In this document: positions 5,680 to 12,934 of the stretch, one piece after another
Numbering within the stretch: the first letter of the stretch is position 1
How the letters are laid out: each line of letters opens with the position of its first letter
Origin: Erysipelotrichaceae bacterium
GTDB taxonomy: Bacteria > Bacillota_I > Bacilli_A > Erysipelotrichales > Erysipelotrichaceae
Reading direction: 5' to 3'
NCBI GenBank assembly: GCA_017419065.1
Contig: JAFOMB010000001.1
Coordinates: forward strand, 1-16,038
Length of the DNA: 16,038 nt
Translations under genes and position numbers: made by a program
The notes under the pieces: model-generated
What the model was told of the DNA's origin: nothing
Databases searched by the model: none
Seen by the model: the letters and a program-made list of their open reading frames with translations, nothing else

Positions 5680-8178
5680 ATGAATAAGATAATACGATCT
5701 GTTTTCACGATACTGTTGAGCGTATTGATGGTCCTTTCGTCAAATGCCTATTTGGCGTATGCAGCCGAGAATATCGAAGGAAGTATCAGCGTTACAGCAG
5801 ATGACAGCTACGGAGACAAAGAACTGGAATTTGGGAATATTACAGCCATAGGCGGAGACGCGCTGAAAATGTCTGTCAAAGACGGAAAGACAGCGAAGAT
5901 CACCGCAAAAAGCATCAATTCTGATCGTAACGGGATCTTTTCAGATGAACTAACCGGTATCGGAAGCAAAGCCATCCTTGAGATCGACGGCGATATCAAA
6001 GCAGGTATTTCCGCCGTGGAAATGACCGCAGAAGATCACGCAGATCTCCATCTTCATGTTTCGGGAGCTGTTGAATCCGAAGGAGATAACGGAATTTGGG
6101 TGCGCGCTTACGATGGCGCGACAGCGGAGATCCTCACGGATTATTATGTCAGAAACAATGGCGTCGGCATAGGGCTCTGGTGTTACAGCGGCAGTTCAGG
6201 AGTGCTCAGATCCGGCAGTATCTCCGGTGACCGCGCCGCATTCAGTACCATCGGCATGGATGATGCGACAGTCTCTGCGAATATCGACGGAGATATTGAA
6301 ACGACCGGGGAGAACTCCATCGGCATATCTGCTGCCTCGCGCAGCGGTTCTTCTGTGACGGTCAGTCAGAAAGGGAATATCCTCTCTTCATGCGACGGCA
6401 TCGTGGCTAGTTCGGATACCGATTCTTCCCTGCAGGTGAATGTGATCGGAAATATCGAAGGGGCAAGAGAAGGACTGCGCGTAGAGACTTACGGCAAGGA
6501 TACTTCCTACACCGGGATCAATGCTGATGTCATCATCCACGGAACGGTTTCCGGAGGAACGGTCGGTATTTCCAGAGAAGTTTCTTTCGGCAAATCCGGA
6601 ACGTATAGGATAACTGTCTGGAAAGTCGTTCCGAACGCAGAAGGTCATGTCGCCATGGAAGGGGATTATGATACGCTCTTCGGGACCAATTCCGTGGAGT
6701 ACACTTACGACGAAGAGTTTGAAAGATCGATCAACTACATCATGTCTTTCCGTATGAAAGCCGGACAGTATTTCACGCCTGTCGGTAAAAACGGGGCACC
6801 TCTGGAAATGATCGGAAATTACTATGTTGCGCACGAAGGAGACTATGTCTCCCTGAGACCGCAGACAGAAGGCGGAGTCATCACGGCTGCCTACAATAAC
6901 GGTGAACTTCTTGACCGGGATGAGGATGGAAACTTCTACCTCATCGTTCCGAAAGGAGGAGGCGTCTATTTCAGTGCGGATATCGAATATCCTGCAGGTG
7001 TGACCTCCGTCTCTCTCGATAAGACTTCACTGACTCTGACAGAAGGAGAAAGTGCAGTCCTGAAAGCGACTGTCCTTCCGGAAAATGCGGCAGATAAGTC
7101 TGTTACCTGGTCCTCTTCCGATCCTTCGACCGTCAAAGTCGATGCTTCCGGGAATATCACAGCTCTCAAAGAGGGGAGCACTGTGATCACCGTTACGACA
7201 AATGACGGCGGAAAGAAGGCTTCCTGCAATGTGACTGTCACAAAGAAAACACCTGACACTGTCTTCGATCTCACCCGTCTCTCCGGGAAAGACAGATATC
7301 TCACTTCTCTCAAGGCAGCTGATGAATTAAAGAGTGTATTAGGTGTAGACAAGTTCGATGCTGTCATATTAGCTACCGGTAAGAACTTCGCGGATGCCTT
7401 AGGCGGAGGCTACTTAGCTGCTAAGAAGAGTGCTCCTATCCTACTTACTTCCGATACGAAGTATAAGGATATCAATGCCTATATCAATGAAAACTTAAAG
7501 GATGGAGGAACCGTCTATGTCTTAGGAGGAACAGGCGCTGTATCCGATACGGCCTTAGAGGGATTGAAAGTAACTCCTAAGAGACTCTCCGGTAAGACAA
7601 GGTATGATACCAACCTGGCTATCCTCAATGAAGCGGGTGTATCTGCAGAAGATATCCTCATCTGTTCAGGAGACAACTTCGCCGATGCCCTGGCAGCGAG
7701 TGCTTCCGGAAGACCGATGTTACTGGTCAATACGAAGAAGGATACTCTTACAGACTCTCAGAAAGACTTCCTCTCTTCCCATTCCTCCAACGCCTTCTAT
7801 ATCTTAGGCGGTACAGGAGCTGTCTCTCAGACTTTAGAAGATCAGGTAGCTGTCTACCATACTCCGGAAAGAGTCAAGGGATCCTCCCGTTACCAGACCT
7901 CTGTTGAAATAGCGAAGAAGTTCTTCTCTTCTCCTGAGAAAGCTCTCATCGCCTACTCCGATGACTATCCGGACGGCCTCTGTGCAGGACCTTTAGGCTA
8001 TGCCCTGAAGTCTCCTATCCTGCTTACCAAACCAGGTAAGGAATCTTCCTTGAAGGACTACTGTTCTTCCTACTCCATCACCAATGGATATATCATCGGT
8101 GGAGAAGCAAGGATCCCGGATGATTCTGCCAGAGATATCTTCTCGGCTCCAGCAGATACAGTGGTAGTGAAGAAGTAG
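5680..8178 (+). CDS. Secreted protein with beta-helix-like rungs, Big_2 domain and CWB2 triplet
   Basis: The product is 832 residues. Residues 1-28/29 are a signal peptide (MNKIIR, hydrophobic run, cleavage AYA|AE or YAA|EN). Residues 35-304 are ten imperfect rungs averaging about 27 residues, built on the pattern small/Ser-x-hydrophobic-x-hydrophobic...G-[DN]-I...GI, which suggests a right-handed parallel beta-helix. Residues 305-437 are an unrecognised beta-rich linker domain. Residues 438-525 are a bacterial Ig-like Big_2 domain (SVSLDKTSLTL, VTWSSSDPS, ITALKEGSTVITV). Residues 530-832 hold three CWB2 domains (starts 530, 632, 728). The wall-binding part is close in protein and DNA to that of the preceding gene. 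It is the only one of the four surface proteins with no WVGxY repeat. A helix-fold carbohydrate-active or adhesive head is plausible, but no catalytic residues can be assigned. Confidence 0.92.
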   Translation: MNKIIRSVFTILLSVLMVLSSNAYLAYAAENIEGSISVTADDSYGDKELEFGNITAIGGDALKMSVKDGKTAKITAKSINSDRNGIFSDELTGIGSKAILEIDGDIKAGISAVEMTAEDHADLHLHVSGAVESEGDNGIWVRAYDGATAEILTDYYVRNNGVGIGLWCYSGSSGVLRSGSISGDRAAFSTIGMDDATVSANIDGDIETTGENSIGISAASRSGSSVTVSQKGNILSSCDGIVASSDTDSSLQVNVIGNIEGAREGLRVETYGKDTSYTGINADVIIHGTVSGGTVGISREVSFGKSGTYRITVWKVVPNAEGHVAMEGDYDTLFGTNSVEYTYDEEFERSINYIMSFRMKAGQYFTPVGKNGAPLEMIGNYYVAHEGDYVSLRPQTEGGVITAAYNNGELLDRDEDGNFYLIVPKGGGVYFSADIEYPAGVTSVSLDKTSLTLTEGESAVLKATVLPENAADKSVTWSSSDPSTVKVDASGNITALKEGSTVITVTTNDGGKKASCNVTVTKKTPDTVFDLTRLSGKDRYLTSLKAADELKSVLGVDKFDAVILATGKNFADALGGGYLAAKKSAPILLTSDTKYKDINAYINENLKDGGTVYVLGGTGAVSDTALEGLKVTPKRLSGKTRYDTNLAILNEAGVSAEDILICSGDNFADALAASASGRPMLLVNTKKDTLTDSQKDFLSSHSSNAFYILGGTGAVSQTLEDQVAVYHTPERVKGSSRYQTSVEIAKKFFSSPEKALIAYSDDYPDGLCAGPLGYALKSPILLTKPGKESSLKDYCSSYSITNGYIIGGEARIPDDSARDIFSAPADTVVVKK
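5782..6591 (+). repeat. Ten beta-helix-like rungs
   Basis: Rungs begin near residues 35, 70, 96, 121, 147, 172, 196, 224, 249 and 280 of the 832-residue protein. Most are 24-28 residues long; the first is 35 and the ninth 31. The G-[DN]-I or equivalent turn recurs (GNITA, GDIKA, GAVES, GSISG, GDIET, GNILS, GNIEG, GTVSG). Confidence 0.65.
6991..7254 (+). other. Big_2 (bacterial Ig-like group 2) domain
   Basis: Residues 438-525 show the complete Big_2 pattern: V-S-LDKTSLTLTEGES, LPENAADKSVTWSSSD, V-D-SGNITALKEGSTVITVTT. It acts as a rigid spacer between the helix-like head and the wall-binding triplet. Confidence 0.93.
7267..8175 (+). repeat. CWB2 triplet, second protein
   Basis: Three CWB2 domains start at residues 530, 632 and 728 (LSGKDRY, LSGKTRY, KGSSRY). 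The DNA of the second domain is nearly identical to that of the preceding gene (7582-7644 against 4925-4987). Confidence 0.93.
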
Positions 8179-8202
8179 TCATTCCATTAGATATCGCACT
8201 TA

Positions 8203-8229
8203 CACAAAGTCCCATAACGGGGCTTTGTG
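8203..8229 (+). terminator. Hairpin after the 5680-8178 gene, no U-tract
   Basis: CACAAAGTCCC (8203-8213) pairs with GGGGCTTTGTG (8219-8229) around an ATAAC loop: 11 bp with one G-U pair. The following bases, CCATTAAAG, are not a U-tract on either strand, so it is a weak or factor-assisted terminator or a mRNA 3'-end stabiliser. Confidence 0.55.
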
Positions 8230-8240
8230 CCATTAAAGAA

Positions 8241-8268
8241 TTAACTTGAGAACGTTTTAAGTTATACT
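8241..8268 (+). promoter_or_regulatory. Promoter candidate for the 8296-12789 gene, overlapped by a dyad
   Basis: TATACT at 8263-8268 is a fair -10, 16 bp after a weak -35 TTAACT at 8241-8246. A near-perfect dyad, TAACTTGAGA (8242-8251) and TTTTAAGTTA (8255-8264), occupies the spacer. It could be an operator or a hairpin. TTGAGA at 8246-8251 is a better hexamer but too close to this -10. Confidence 0.4.
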
Positions 8269-8284
8269 ATTTATGTATTTAAGA

Positions 8285-8291
8285 AGAGGTG
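8285..8291 (+). promoter_or_regulatory. Ribosome binding site for the 8296-12789 gene
   Basis: AGAGGTG lies 4 bases before ATG 8296. It matches the anti-Shine-Dalgarno through AGGTG, and the start places a signal peptide at residue 1. Confidence 0.75.
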
Positions 8292-8295
8292 CTTT

Positions 8296-11200
8296 ATGAT
8301 AAACATTCGAAGATTGAGCATAAAAACACTTTTGACTGCTCTGATCAGCATTCTCCTGATCGTCATGTCTTTTCCAGCTTCTGTCAAAGCTGAAGCCACA
8401 ATTACTACCAACAAAGATGTCTACGACGAGAATGAGCCGATCATCGTCACAGCCGAAGGCGGAGAGTGGGTAAGGATCTATAAGGCTGATGAAGACCCTG
8501 CAGAAAAGAGGGAAAAGTATTACTACTCCTTTGAAGTGAAGGATGAACCTCAAAACATTTATAACGGCATCAAAGGAAACAGAGGATCATCTTCGTTCTA
8601 TGGCCTCCCTTGGAAAAATGACTTCATCGCCGTTTTATTCGCAGATGAGAATTATGATACGGAAGTCGCGAGAGTGGAGTTCAGTGTTCCGAAACCGTCC
8701 AAATTCTATAACTCCATCAGCGTCGATCCTTCAGAATATCTTTATGGAGACCGCATCTTTGTCGCTGCCAGCAGTAATTCAGAGAAACCGCATGTCGGCA
8801 TCTTCGAGGGACACATTGAATTTGAAAAGACAGCTTTTGCAGATCTTACCGAAGTGAGATCCTTCTTCCCTGTCTATGCGAACAATGAAGGCATGTATAT
8901 CGAAGATCTGCCGGTAGGACAGTATACGGCTGTCATGTTCGGCGGAGAGACGCAGGGCAATGCGGTGAACCATGCCTATTTCGAGGTTAAGGAAAGAGAA
9001 GCCTTCCCGGCGATCAGCACCGAGAAGAGCGAATTCGAGATCGGAGAAGAGATCAGTGTCCTGACCTATTACAGCGGCGAAGATGCCTGGGTAGGTCTCT
9101 ATGAAAAGGATGCCGTACCGGGAGAAGTGGACCCGATATACTCCTACAGTCTTTCCGGGGAACTCCCTCAGAGAATGAGTCTTACCGAGGGTACGGCTGT
9201 CCGTCCGGATGACTTCGTTCCGGGAGAATACAAGATCGTTCTCTTCGGAGACAGCAGTACATCGAATATCGTCTCTTCCGTAGATATCACCGTGAGTCCG
9301 GTACAGACTGGTACGATCAAGACAGATAAGACCAAATACAAAGTCAATGAACCGATCATGGTCTCCGCAGAAGGCGGTACCTGGATCGGCATCTATAAGA
9401 GCGGAGAGAATCCTTCCACAGTGCAGGAGAAGTATTTCTATAAGATCCCTGCCAGCTCGGAATGGCAGAACATCTACAGCGGTATCCCGGGAGAACGCGG
9501 TACTTCCTTTATCGCTTCGATCCCGAAGACATTTAAACTGGAGGTCTTCCTCTTCGGAGACAGCAAATACAGCAAGATCCTTGACAGCGTCACGATCCAG
9601 ACAGTCTCCACAAAGGAAGAATCTGTCCTGGAAGTCAATGAAGAATTCAAAGAAGATGAAGAAGTCATTATCCACGCTTCCAGCAACGAGAGAGATGCCT
9701 GGGTAGGCATCTACTCCGGACAGTACAGTGAAACGGATTCCTTCTCTTCGATCACTCCTGTCGAACAGTTCTATGTCATCCACAAAGACAATGTCGGAGG
9801 ATCCATCGGGGTCCTTCCTGTCGGCTACTATACAGCCGTTCTCTTCTCGGAAGGGGATCACGTCGTCGACAAGACTGTCCAGTTCAAGGTAAGCGGAAAC
9901 GAGAAGATCCTTCTCAGTACCAACAGCGATTCCTATAAGGAATCTGACAATATCTATGTCATCACCGACTTCTATAAGGAATGTGCCTGGGTCGGCATGT
10001 ATGTCAGCGAGGAATGGAACGCTCAGAAGAGTGCTGCCAAGCCTGTCATACGCTACGACCTCCTGCCGGAACAGCCGCAGACTGTCAATATCCTGGATTA
10101 TGAGATCCTGCGTCCGGATGACTTCGTGAGCGGCGATTATACGGTCGTTCTCTTTGAAGGACCGGAAAGCAGTGAATCTCTGGCAGAAAAGACTATCCAT
10201 ATCCTGCGTCCTGAGACAGTCGTATTGACAGAAGTGGATTGCGAGAACTACGGCTACCTTCGTGTCACGGATACGACAGGAAAGGCCCAGCATGTGATCG
10301 TCGATCCATTAGGCCACGACTGGAGTGAATGGACTTTTGACGCGGAAACACGGACACATTCCCGTGTATGCAAGAGGAACAGTGAACATAAAGATACCGA
10401 ATGGTGCATCTTCGGCGAAGGCGTCGTCGAACAGGAAGCCCTCGCCGGCAAGCCGGGTGTCATCCGCTATACCTGCAAGGAATGCGGTGGCTCCTATACC
10501 GAGACGTATGAATTGAAGGAAAAGGAGATCACCCGGGTATCCGGAAAAGACCGCTATCTCACCTCTATGGCCATCGCGAAGCAGCTGAAGACATCAATGG
10601 GTGTCGAGAAGTTCGATTCCGTCATCCTGGCTTCCGGTGTGAACTATCCGGATGCTTTATCCGGTGCTTATCTGGCTTATCAGGTCAAGGCACCGATCCT
10701 GGTCATCCGTGATAAAGAGGCGCAAACCGTCGCCGGCTTCGTGAAAGAGAACCTGAAGGAAGGCGGTACAGTCTATATCCTGGGAGGAGAAGCGGCTGTT
10801 TCCGGAAATGTCGAAGCTCTTTTCAGCGGCTACAACGTCAAGCGCTTATCGGGAAAGACCCGTTATGATACGAACCTGGCGATACTGAACAGCGTCGATA
10901 TCGGAACAGAAGACATCCTGATCTGTACGGGTAAGGGCTTTGCGGACAGCCTCTCTGCTTCCGCCGTCAAGAGACCTATCCTGTTAGTCAAGGATGAACT
11001 GAACGACGCACAGAGAGCTTTCTTAGAGGCTCATAAAGATAACAGATTCTATATCATCGGCGGAGAAGGTGCTGTAAATGCGGCAGTGGCGGAACAGGTC
11101 GCTGAGATCCATGAATATAAGCGTATTTCCGGAAAGACCCGTTATGTCACATCCGTACTGATCGCCGAAGAGTTCTTCAAAGATCCATCGACAGTCATCC

Positions 11201-12789
11201 TGGCTTACGGTCAGAACTTCCCGGATGCCTTGGGAGGCGGCCCTCTGGCCATTGCCGAGAATTCTCCGCTCATCCTGACAAGAGAAAAAGACAGGAATGA
11301 AGCAGCGAACTACTGTGATGCCAACGCAATTTCCAGAGGCTTTATCCTGGGCGGAGACGCTCTGATAAATGATGAGACGGCTGACTACATCCTGGCAGAT
11401 CCTTCGGCAGAAGAAGGCGATAAGACTTACCGCATCAACTACATCCTCAATGACGGTTTCGGCAGTCTGGAGAATCCTACATCCTATAAGACAGGGGATG
11501 CCATCACTCTGATCGATCCGGTGAGAAAAGGTTATATTTTTGACGGCTGGTATACTGAAGAACTCCTGTTACGCCGTTTCATGGGATTTACCTCCCGTAC
11601 CAAGGGCAATCTCAATCTCTATGCGAAGTGGAGAGAAATAGATGAAGCACCGATCGATATCACGGTTACCGGCATGGAAAACATGATCTGGTCCTGGTGG
11701 TATACACCGCAGGTCATTTCGACGGAAGACAAGGTCTTCTGGGGCTTTGCGGGGAACGACGGATACGGCGGTGTCGCGCAGTATGATATCGCAACCGGCA
11801 AGACCAAGAAGACGCTGTTAAAGAAAGCTCCGACTATCGACGACCACAACGGTGTGGCGATCACGCTCCTGGATGACGGCAGGATCCTCTGCGTCTATGC
11901 GGGCGGTCACAACAAGGACAAACTCATCTATGCGCGTATCTCCAACGAGCCGTACGATGTCGAGAACTTCGATACACAGACTATCCTCACCTCTTCCGGC
12001 AAGACCTGCTACAGCCAGCTTCTGCATTACAAGGACAAGATCTATCTCTTCTACCGTGTCAACAACAACAACTGGGCGTACCGTGAAACAGAAGATGGTA
12101 TCGACTGGAGCGATGAAGTGATCCTCGTCACCTCTCCGGAACAGTACTACTGCAAGTTCACGGCTACCACAACTGACGGTCTGCTCCGTGTCACGATGTA
12201 TACGAACCCGGCAGGATCGGATCCTAGTTTCCGCATGGGCTTCTTCGATCTGGAGAAGAAAGTTCTCCTCAATTCCGATGGGACGACCGTTGTCGGAACA
12301 GACAACGTGCCGTATAAGGACTTCCATGTCCTCATCGACAAGCCGGAAACGGGAACACAGCGCCTTCTCGATGTCGCTGTCAGTGATCCGGATAAGCCGA
12401 AGATCCTGTATGCCGTCTTCAATGAAAGCAAGACCACTCTCAATAGCAGCTATTATCTATACGATGGCGGAGCGAAGATCCACGTCTGTGAAGGAGGCTA
12501 TCCGCTCTGGAATCCGAAGTATCAGCTGGGAGCCGCCTTTGTCGGGAATGACAGGATCATCCTGGGAAGAAACGAAAACAATACCGACTACATCGAACTC
12601 TATTCGATCGGAAGCGGGGCTGTGACCCTGGAGGAATCCATCTATTCCGAAGAAGTCGTCGATGGTGTACGTAATGCCCGTCCGATCGCGGATATCAACG
12701 GAAAAGTCATCCTCTGGCATAGAGGCTACTACAACGAAGAAGTCTATACGGACTTCGATACGAGCGCGAAGATGCACTTCCTGCCATAA
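8296..12789 (+). CDS. Secreted multidomain protein: WVGxY repeats, CWB2 triplet, InlB repeat and C-terminal BNR_4-like beta-propeller
   Basis: The product is 1497 residues. Residues 1-32 are a signal peptide (RR, hydrophobic run, VKA|EA). Six WVGxY sandwiches start near 35, 136, 239, 340, 440 and 538. Residues 671-735 form an LGHDW module with a CKEC pair. Three CWB2 domains start at 745, 848 and 941. Residues 1044-1112 are an InlB B-type repeat (YILNDG, GYIFDGWY, LNLYAKW). Residues 1121-1497 resemble BNR_4 (PF15892) beta-propellers: DDHNGVAITLLDDGRILCVY, GGHNKDKLIYARIS, WSDEVIL, YYCKF. That fold includes sialidase-like proteins and the PL24/25-type uronic-acid lyases. His1184, His1205, Tyr1285 and Arg1298 are candidates for the lyase catalytic set. 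The wall-binding triplet is internal, so the propeller would project beyond the anchor. Enzyme activity is inferred; the fold could also only bind glycans. Confidence 0.92.
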   Translation: MINIRRLSIKTLLTALISILLIVMSFPASVKAEATITTNKDVYDENEPIIVTAEGGEWVRIYKADEDPAEKREKYYYSFEVKDEPQNIYNGIKGNRGSSSFYGLPWKNDFIAVLFADENYDTEVARVEFSVPKPSKFYNSISVDPSEYLYGDRIFVAASSNSEKPHVGIFEGHIEFEKTAFADLTEVRSFFPVYANNEGMYIEDLPVGQYTAVMFGGETQGNAVNHAYFEVKEREAFPAISTEKSEFEIGEEISVLTYYSGEDAWVGLYEKDAVPGEVDPIYSYSLSGELPQRMSLTEGTAVRPDDFVPGEYKIVLFGDSSTSNIVSSVDITVSPVQTGTIKTDKTKYKVNEPIMVSAEGGTWIGIYKSGENPSTVQEKYFYKIPASSEWQNIYSGIPGERGTSFIASIPKTFKLEVFLFGDSKYSKILDSVTIQTVSTKEESVLEVNEEFKEDEEVIIHASSNERDAWVGIYSGQYSETDSFSSITPVEQFYVIHKDNVGGSIGVLPVGYYTAVLFSEGDHVVDKTVQFKVSGNEKILLSTNSDSYKESDNIYVITDFYKECAWVGMYVSEEWNAQKSAAKPVIRYDLLPEQPQTVNILDYEILRPDDFVSGDYTVVLFEGPESSESLAEKTIHILRPETVVLTEVDCENYGYLRVTDTTGKAQHVIVDPLGHDWSEWTFDAETRTHSRVCKRNSEHKDTEWCIFGEGVVEQEALAGKPGVIRYTCKECGGSYTETYELKEKEITRVSGKDRYLTSMAIAKQLKTSMGVEKFDSVILASGVNYPDALSGAYLAYQVKAPILVIRDKEAQTVAGFVKENLKEGGTVYILGGEAAVSGNVEALFSGYNVKRLSGKTRYDTNLAILNSVDIGTEDILICTGKGFADSLSASAVKRPILLVKDELNDAQRAFLEAHKDNRFYIIGGEGAVNAAVAEQVAEIHEYKRISGKTRYVTSVLIAEEFFKDPSTVILAYGQNFPDALGGGPLAIAENSPLILTREKDRNEAANYCDANAISRGFILGGDALINDETADYILADPSAEEGDKTYRINYILNDGFGSLENPTSYKTGDAITLIDPVRKGYIFDGWYTEELLLRRFMGFTSRTKGNLNLYAKWREIDEAPIDITVTGMENMIWSWWYTPQVISTEDKVFWGFAGNDGYGGVAQYDIATGKTKKTLLKKAPTIDDHNGVAITLLDDGRILCVYAGGHNKDKLIYARISNEPYDVENFDTQTILTSSGKTCYSQLLHYKDKIYLFYRVNNNNWAYRETEDGIDWSDEVILVTSPEQYYCKFTATTTDGLLRVTMYTNPAGSDPSFRMGFFDLEKKVLLNSDGTTVVGTDNVPYKDFHVLIDKPETGTQRLLDVAVSDPDKPKILYAVFNESKTTLNSSYYLYDGGAKIHVCEGGYPLWNPKYQLGAAFVGNDRIILGRNENNTDYIELYSIGSGAVTLEESIYSEEVVDGVRNARPIADINGKVILWHRGYYNEEVYTDFDTSAKMHFLP
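8398..10203 (+). repeat. Six WVGxY repeats in A-B-C-A-B-C order
   Basis: Units 1 and 4 (type A) share NEPI[IM]V[ST]AEGG.W, Y-Y and NIY-GI-G-RG. Units 2 and 5 (type B) share ASSN, a short G-I-[FY]-[ES]-G strand and LPVG-YTAV-F. Units 3 and 6 (type C) share AWVG[LM]Y and RPDDFV.G.Y..VLF. Boundaries are at residues about 35, 136, 239, 340, 440, 538 and 636. Confidence 0.7.
10528..11415 (+). repeat. CWB2 triplet, third protein (internal)
   Basis: Three CWB2 domains start at residues 745, 848 and 941 (VSGKDRY, LSGKTRY, ISGKTRY), with NYPDALSGAYLA, GFADSLSASA and NFPDALGGGPLA elements. It is more diverged from the first two triplets than they are from each other. It is followed by another 450 residues instead of ending the protein. 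Confidence 0.92.
11425..11631 (+). other. InlB B-repeat / Listeria-Bacteroides repeat domain
   Basis: Residues 1044-1112 show the YRINYILNDG start, a YKTGDAITL-DP-RKGYIFDGWYTE core and the LNLYAKW end typical of PF09479. Family members are small beta-grasp-like spacers in surface proteins. Confidence 0.85.
11656..12786 (+). other. BNR_4-like beta-propeller domain, candidate polysaccharide lyase
   Basis: About 377 residues, enough for a seven-bladed propeller. DDHN (His1184) and GGHN (His1205) sit 21 residues apart at the ends of adjacent strands, followed by YYCK (Tyr1284/Tyr1285) and Arg1298. As I recall the PL24 ulvan lyase active site, it uses two His 21 apart, then a Tyr and an Arg 16 residues after it. 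The similarity is by motif and spacing only, not alignment. Confidence 0.6.
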
Positions 12790-12814
12790 GACAGGCTGAA
12801 AAGAGAATAGTAAG

Positions 12815-12842
12815 AATGCGGACGCTGTACAGTGTCCGCATT
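12815..12842 (+). terminator. Hairpin after the 8296-12789 gene, weak U-tract
   Basis: AATGCGGACGCTG (12815-12827) is complementary to CAGTGTCCGCATT (12830-12842) with one G-U pair. With a realistic GTAC or TGTACA loop the stem is 11-12 bp. ATACTGAT follows rather than a run of T, so termination strength is uncertain. Confidence 0.6.
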
Positions 12843-12899
12843 ATACTGATAAGGCCATTTCAGATGTAAGGAAATTCATTATATATACATTAGTTTATT

Positions 12900-12908
12900 T
12901 GGTATCAT
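12900..12908 (+). promoter_or_regulatory. Extended -10 promoter candidate for the gene starting at 12935
   Basis: TGGTATCAT fits TGn plus a one-mismatch TATAAT, 26 bases before the start codon, with a weak -35-like TTATAT at 12879-12884. An alternative -10, TATATA, lies within 12880-12887. The true start site cannot be fixed by reading. Confidence 0.45.
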
Positions 12909-12920
12909 ATAACAGTAAAA

Positions 12921-12927
12921 AGGAGAG
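12921..12927 (+). promoter_or_regulatory. Ribosome binding site for the gene starting at 12935
   Basis: AGGAGAG, preceded by four A, ends 7 bases before ATG 12935: a strong site that fixes the start of the last gene. Confidence 0.85.
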
Positions 12928-12934
12928 ATGTCTC

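Noticed and set aside
8779..10293. A 504-codon open frame on the - strand
   Set aside because: It lies wholly opposite the WVGxY repeats of the 8296-12789 gene. The + strand frame has clear domains, signal peptide and ribosome binding site. The antisense translation has no recognisable domain, and biased codon use readily leaves such frames open.
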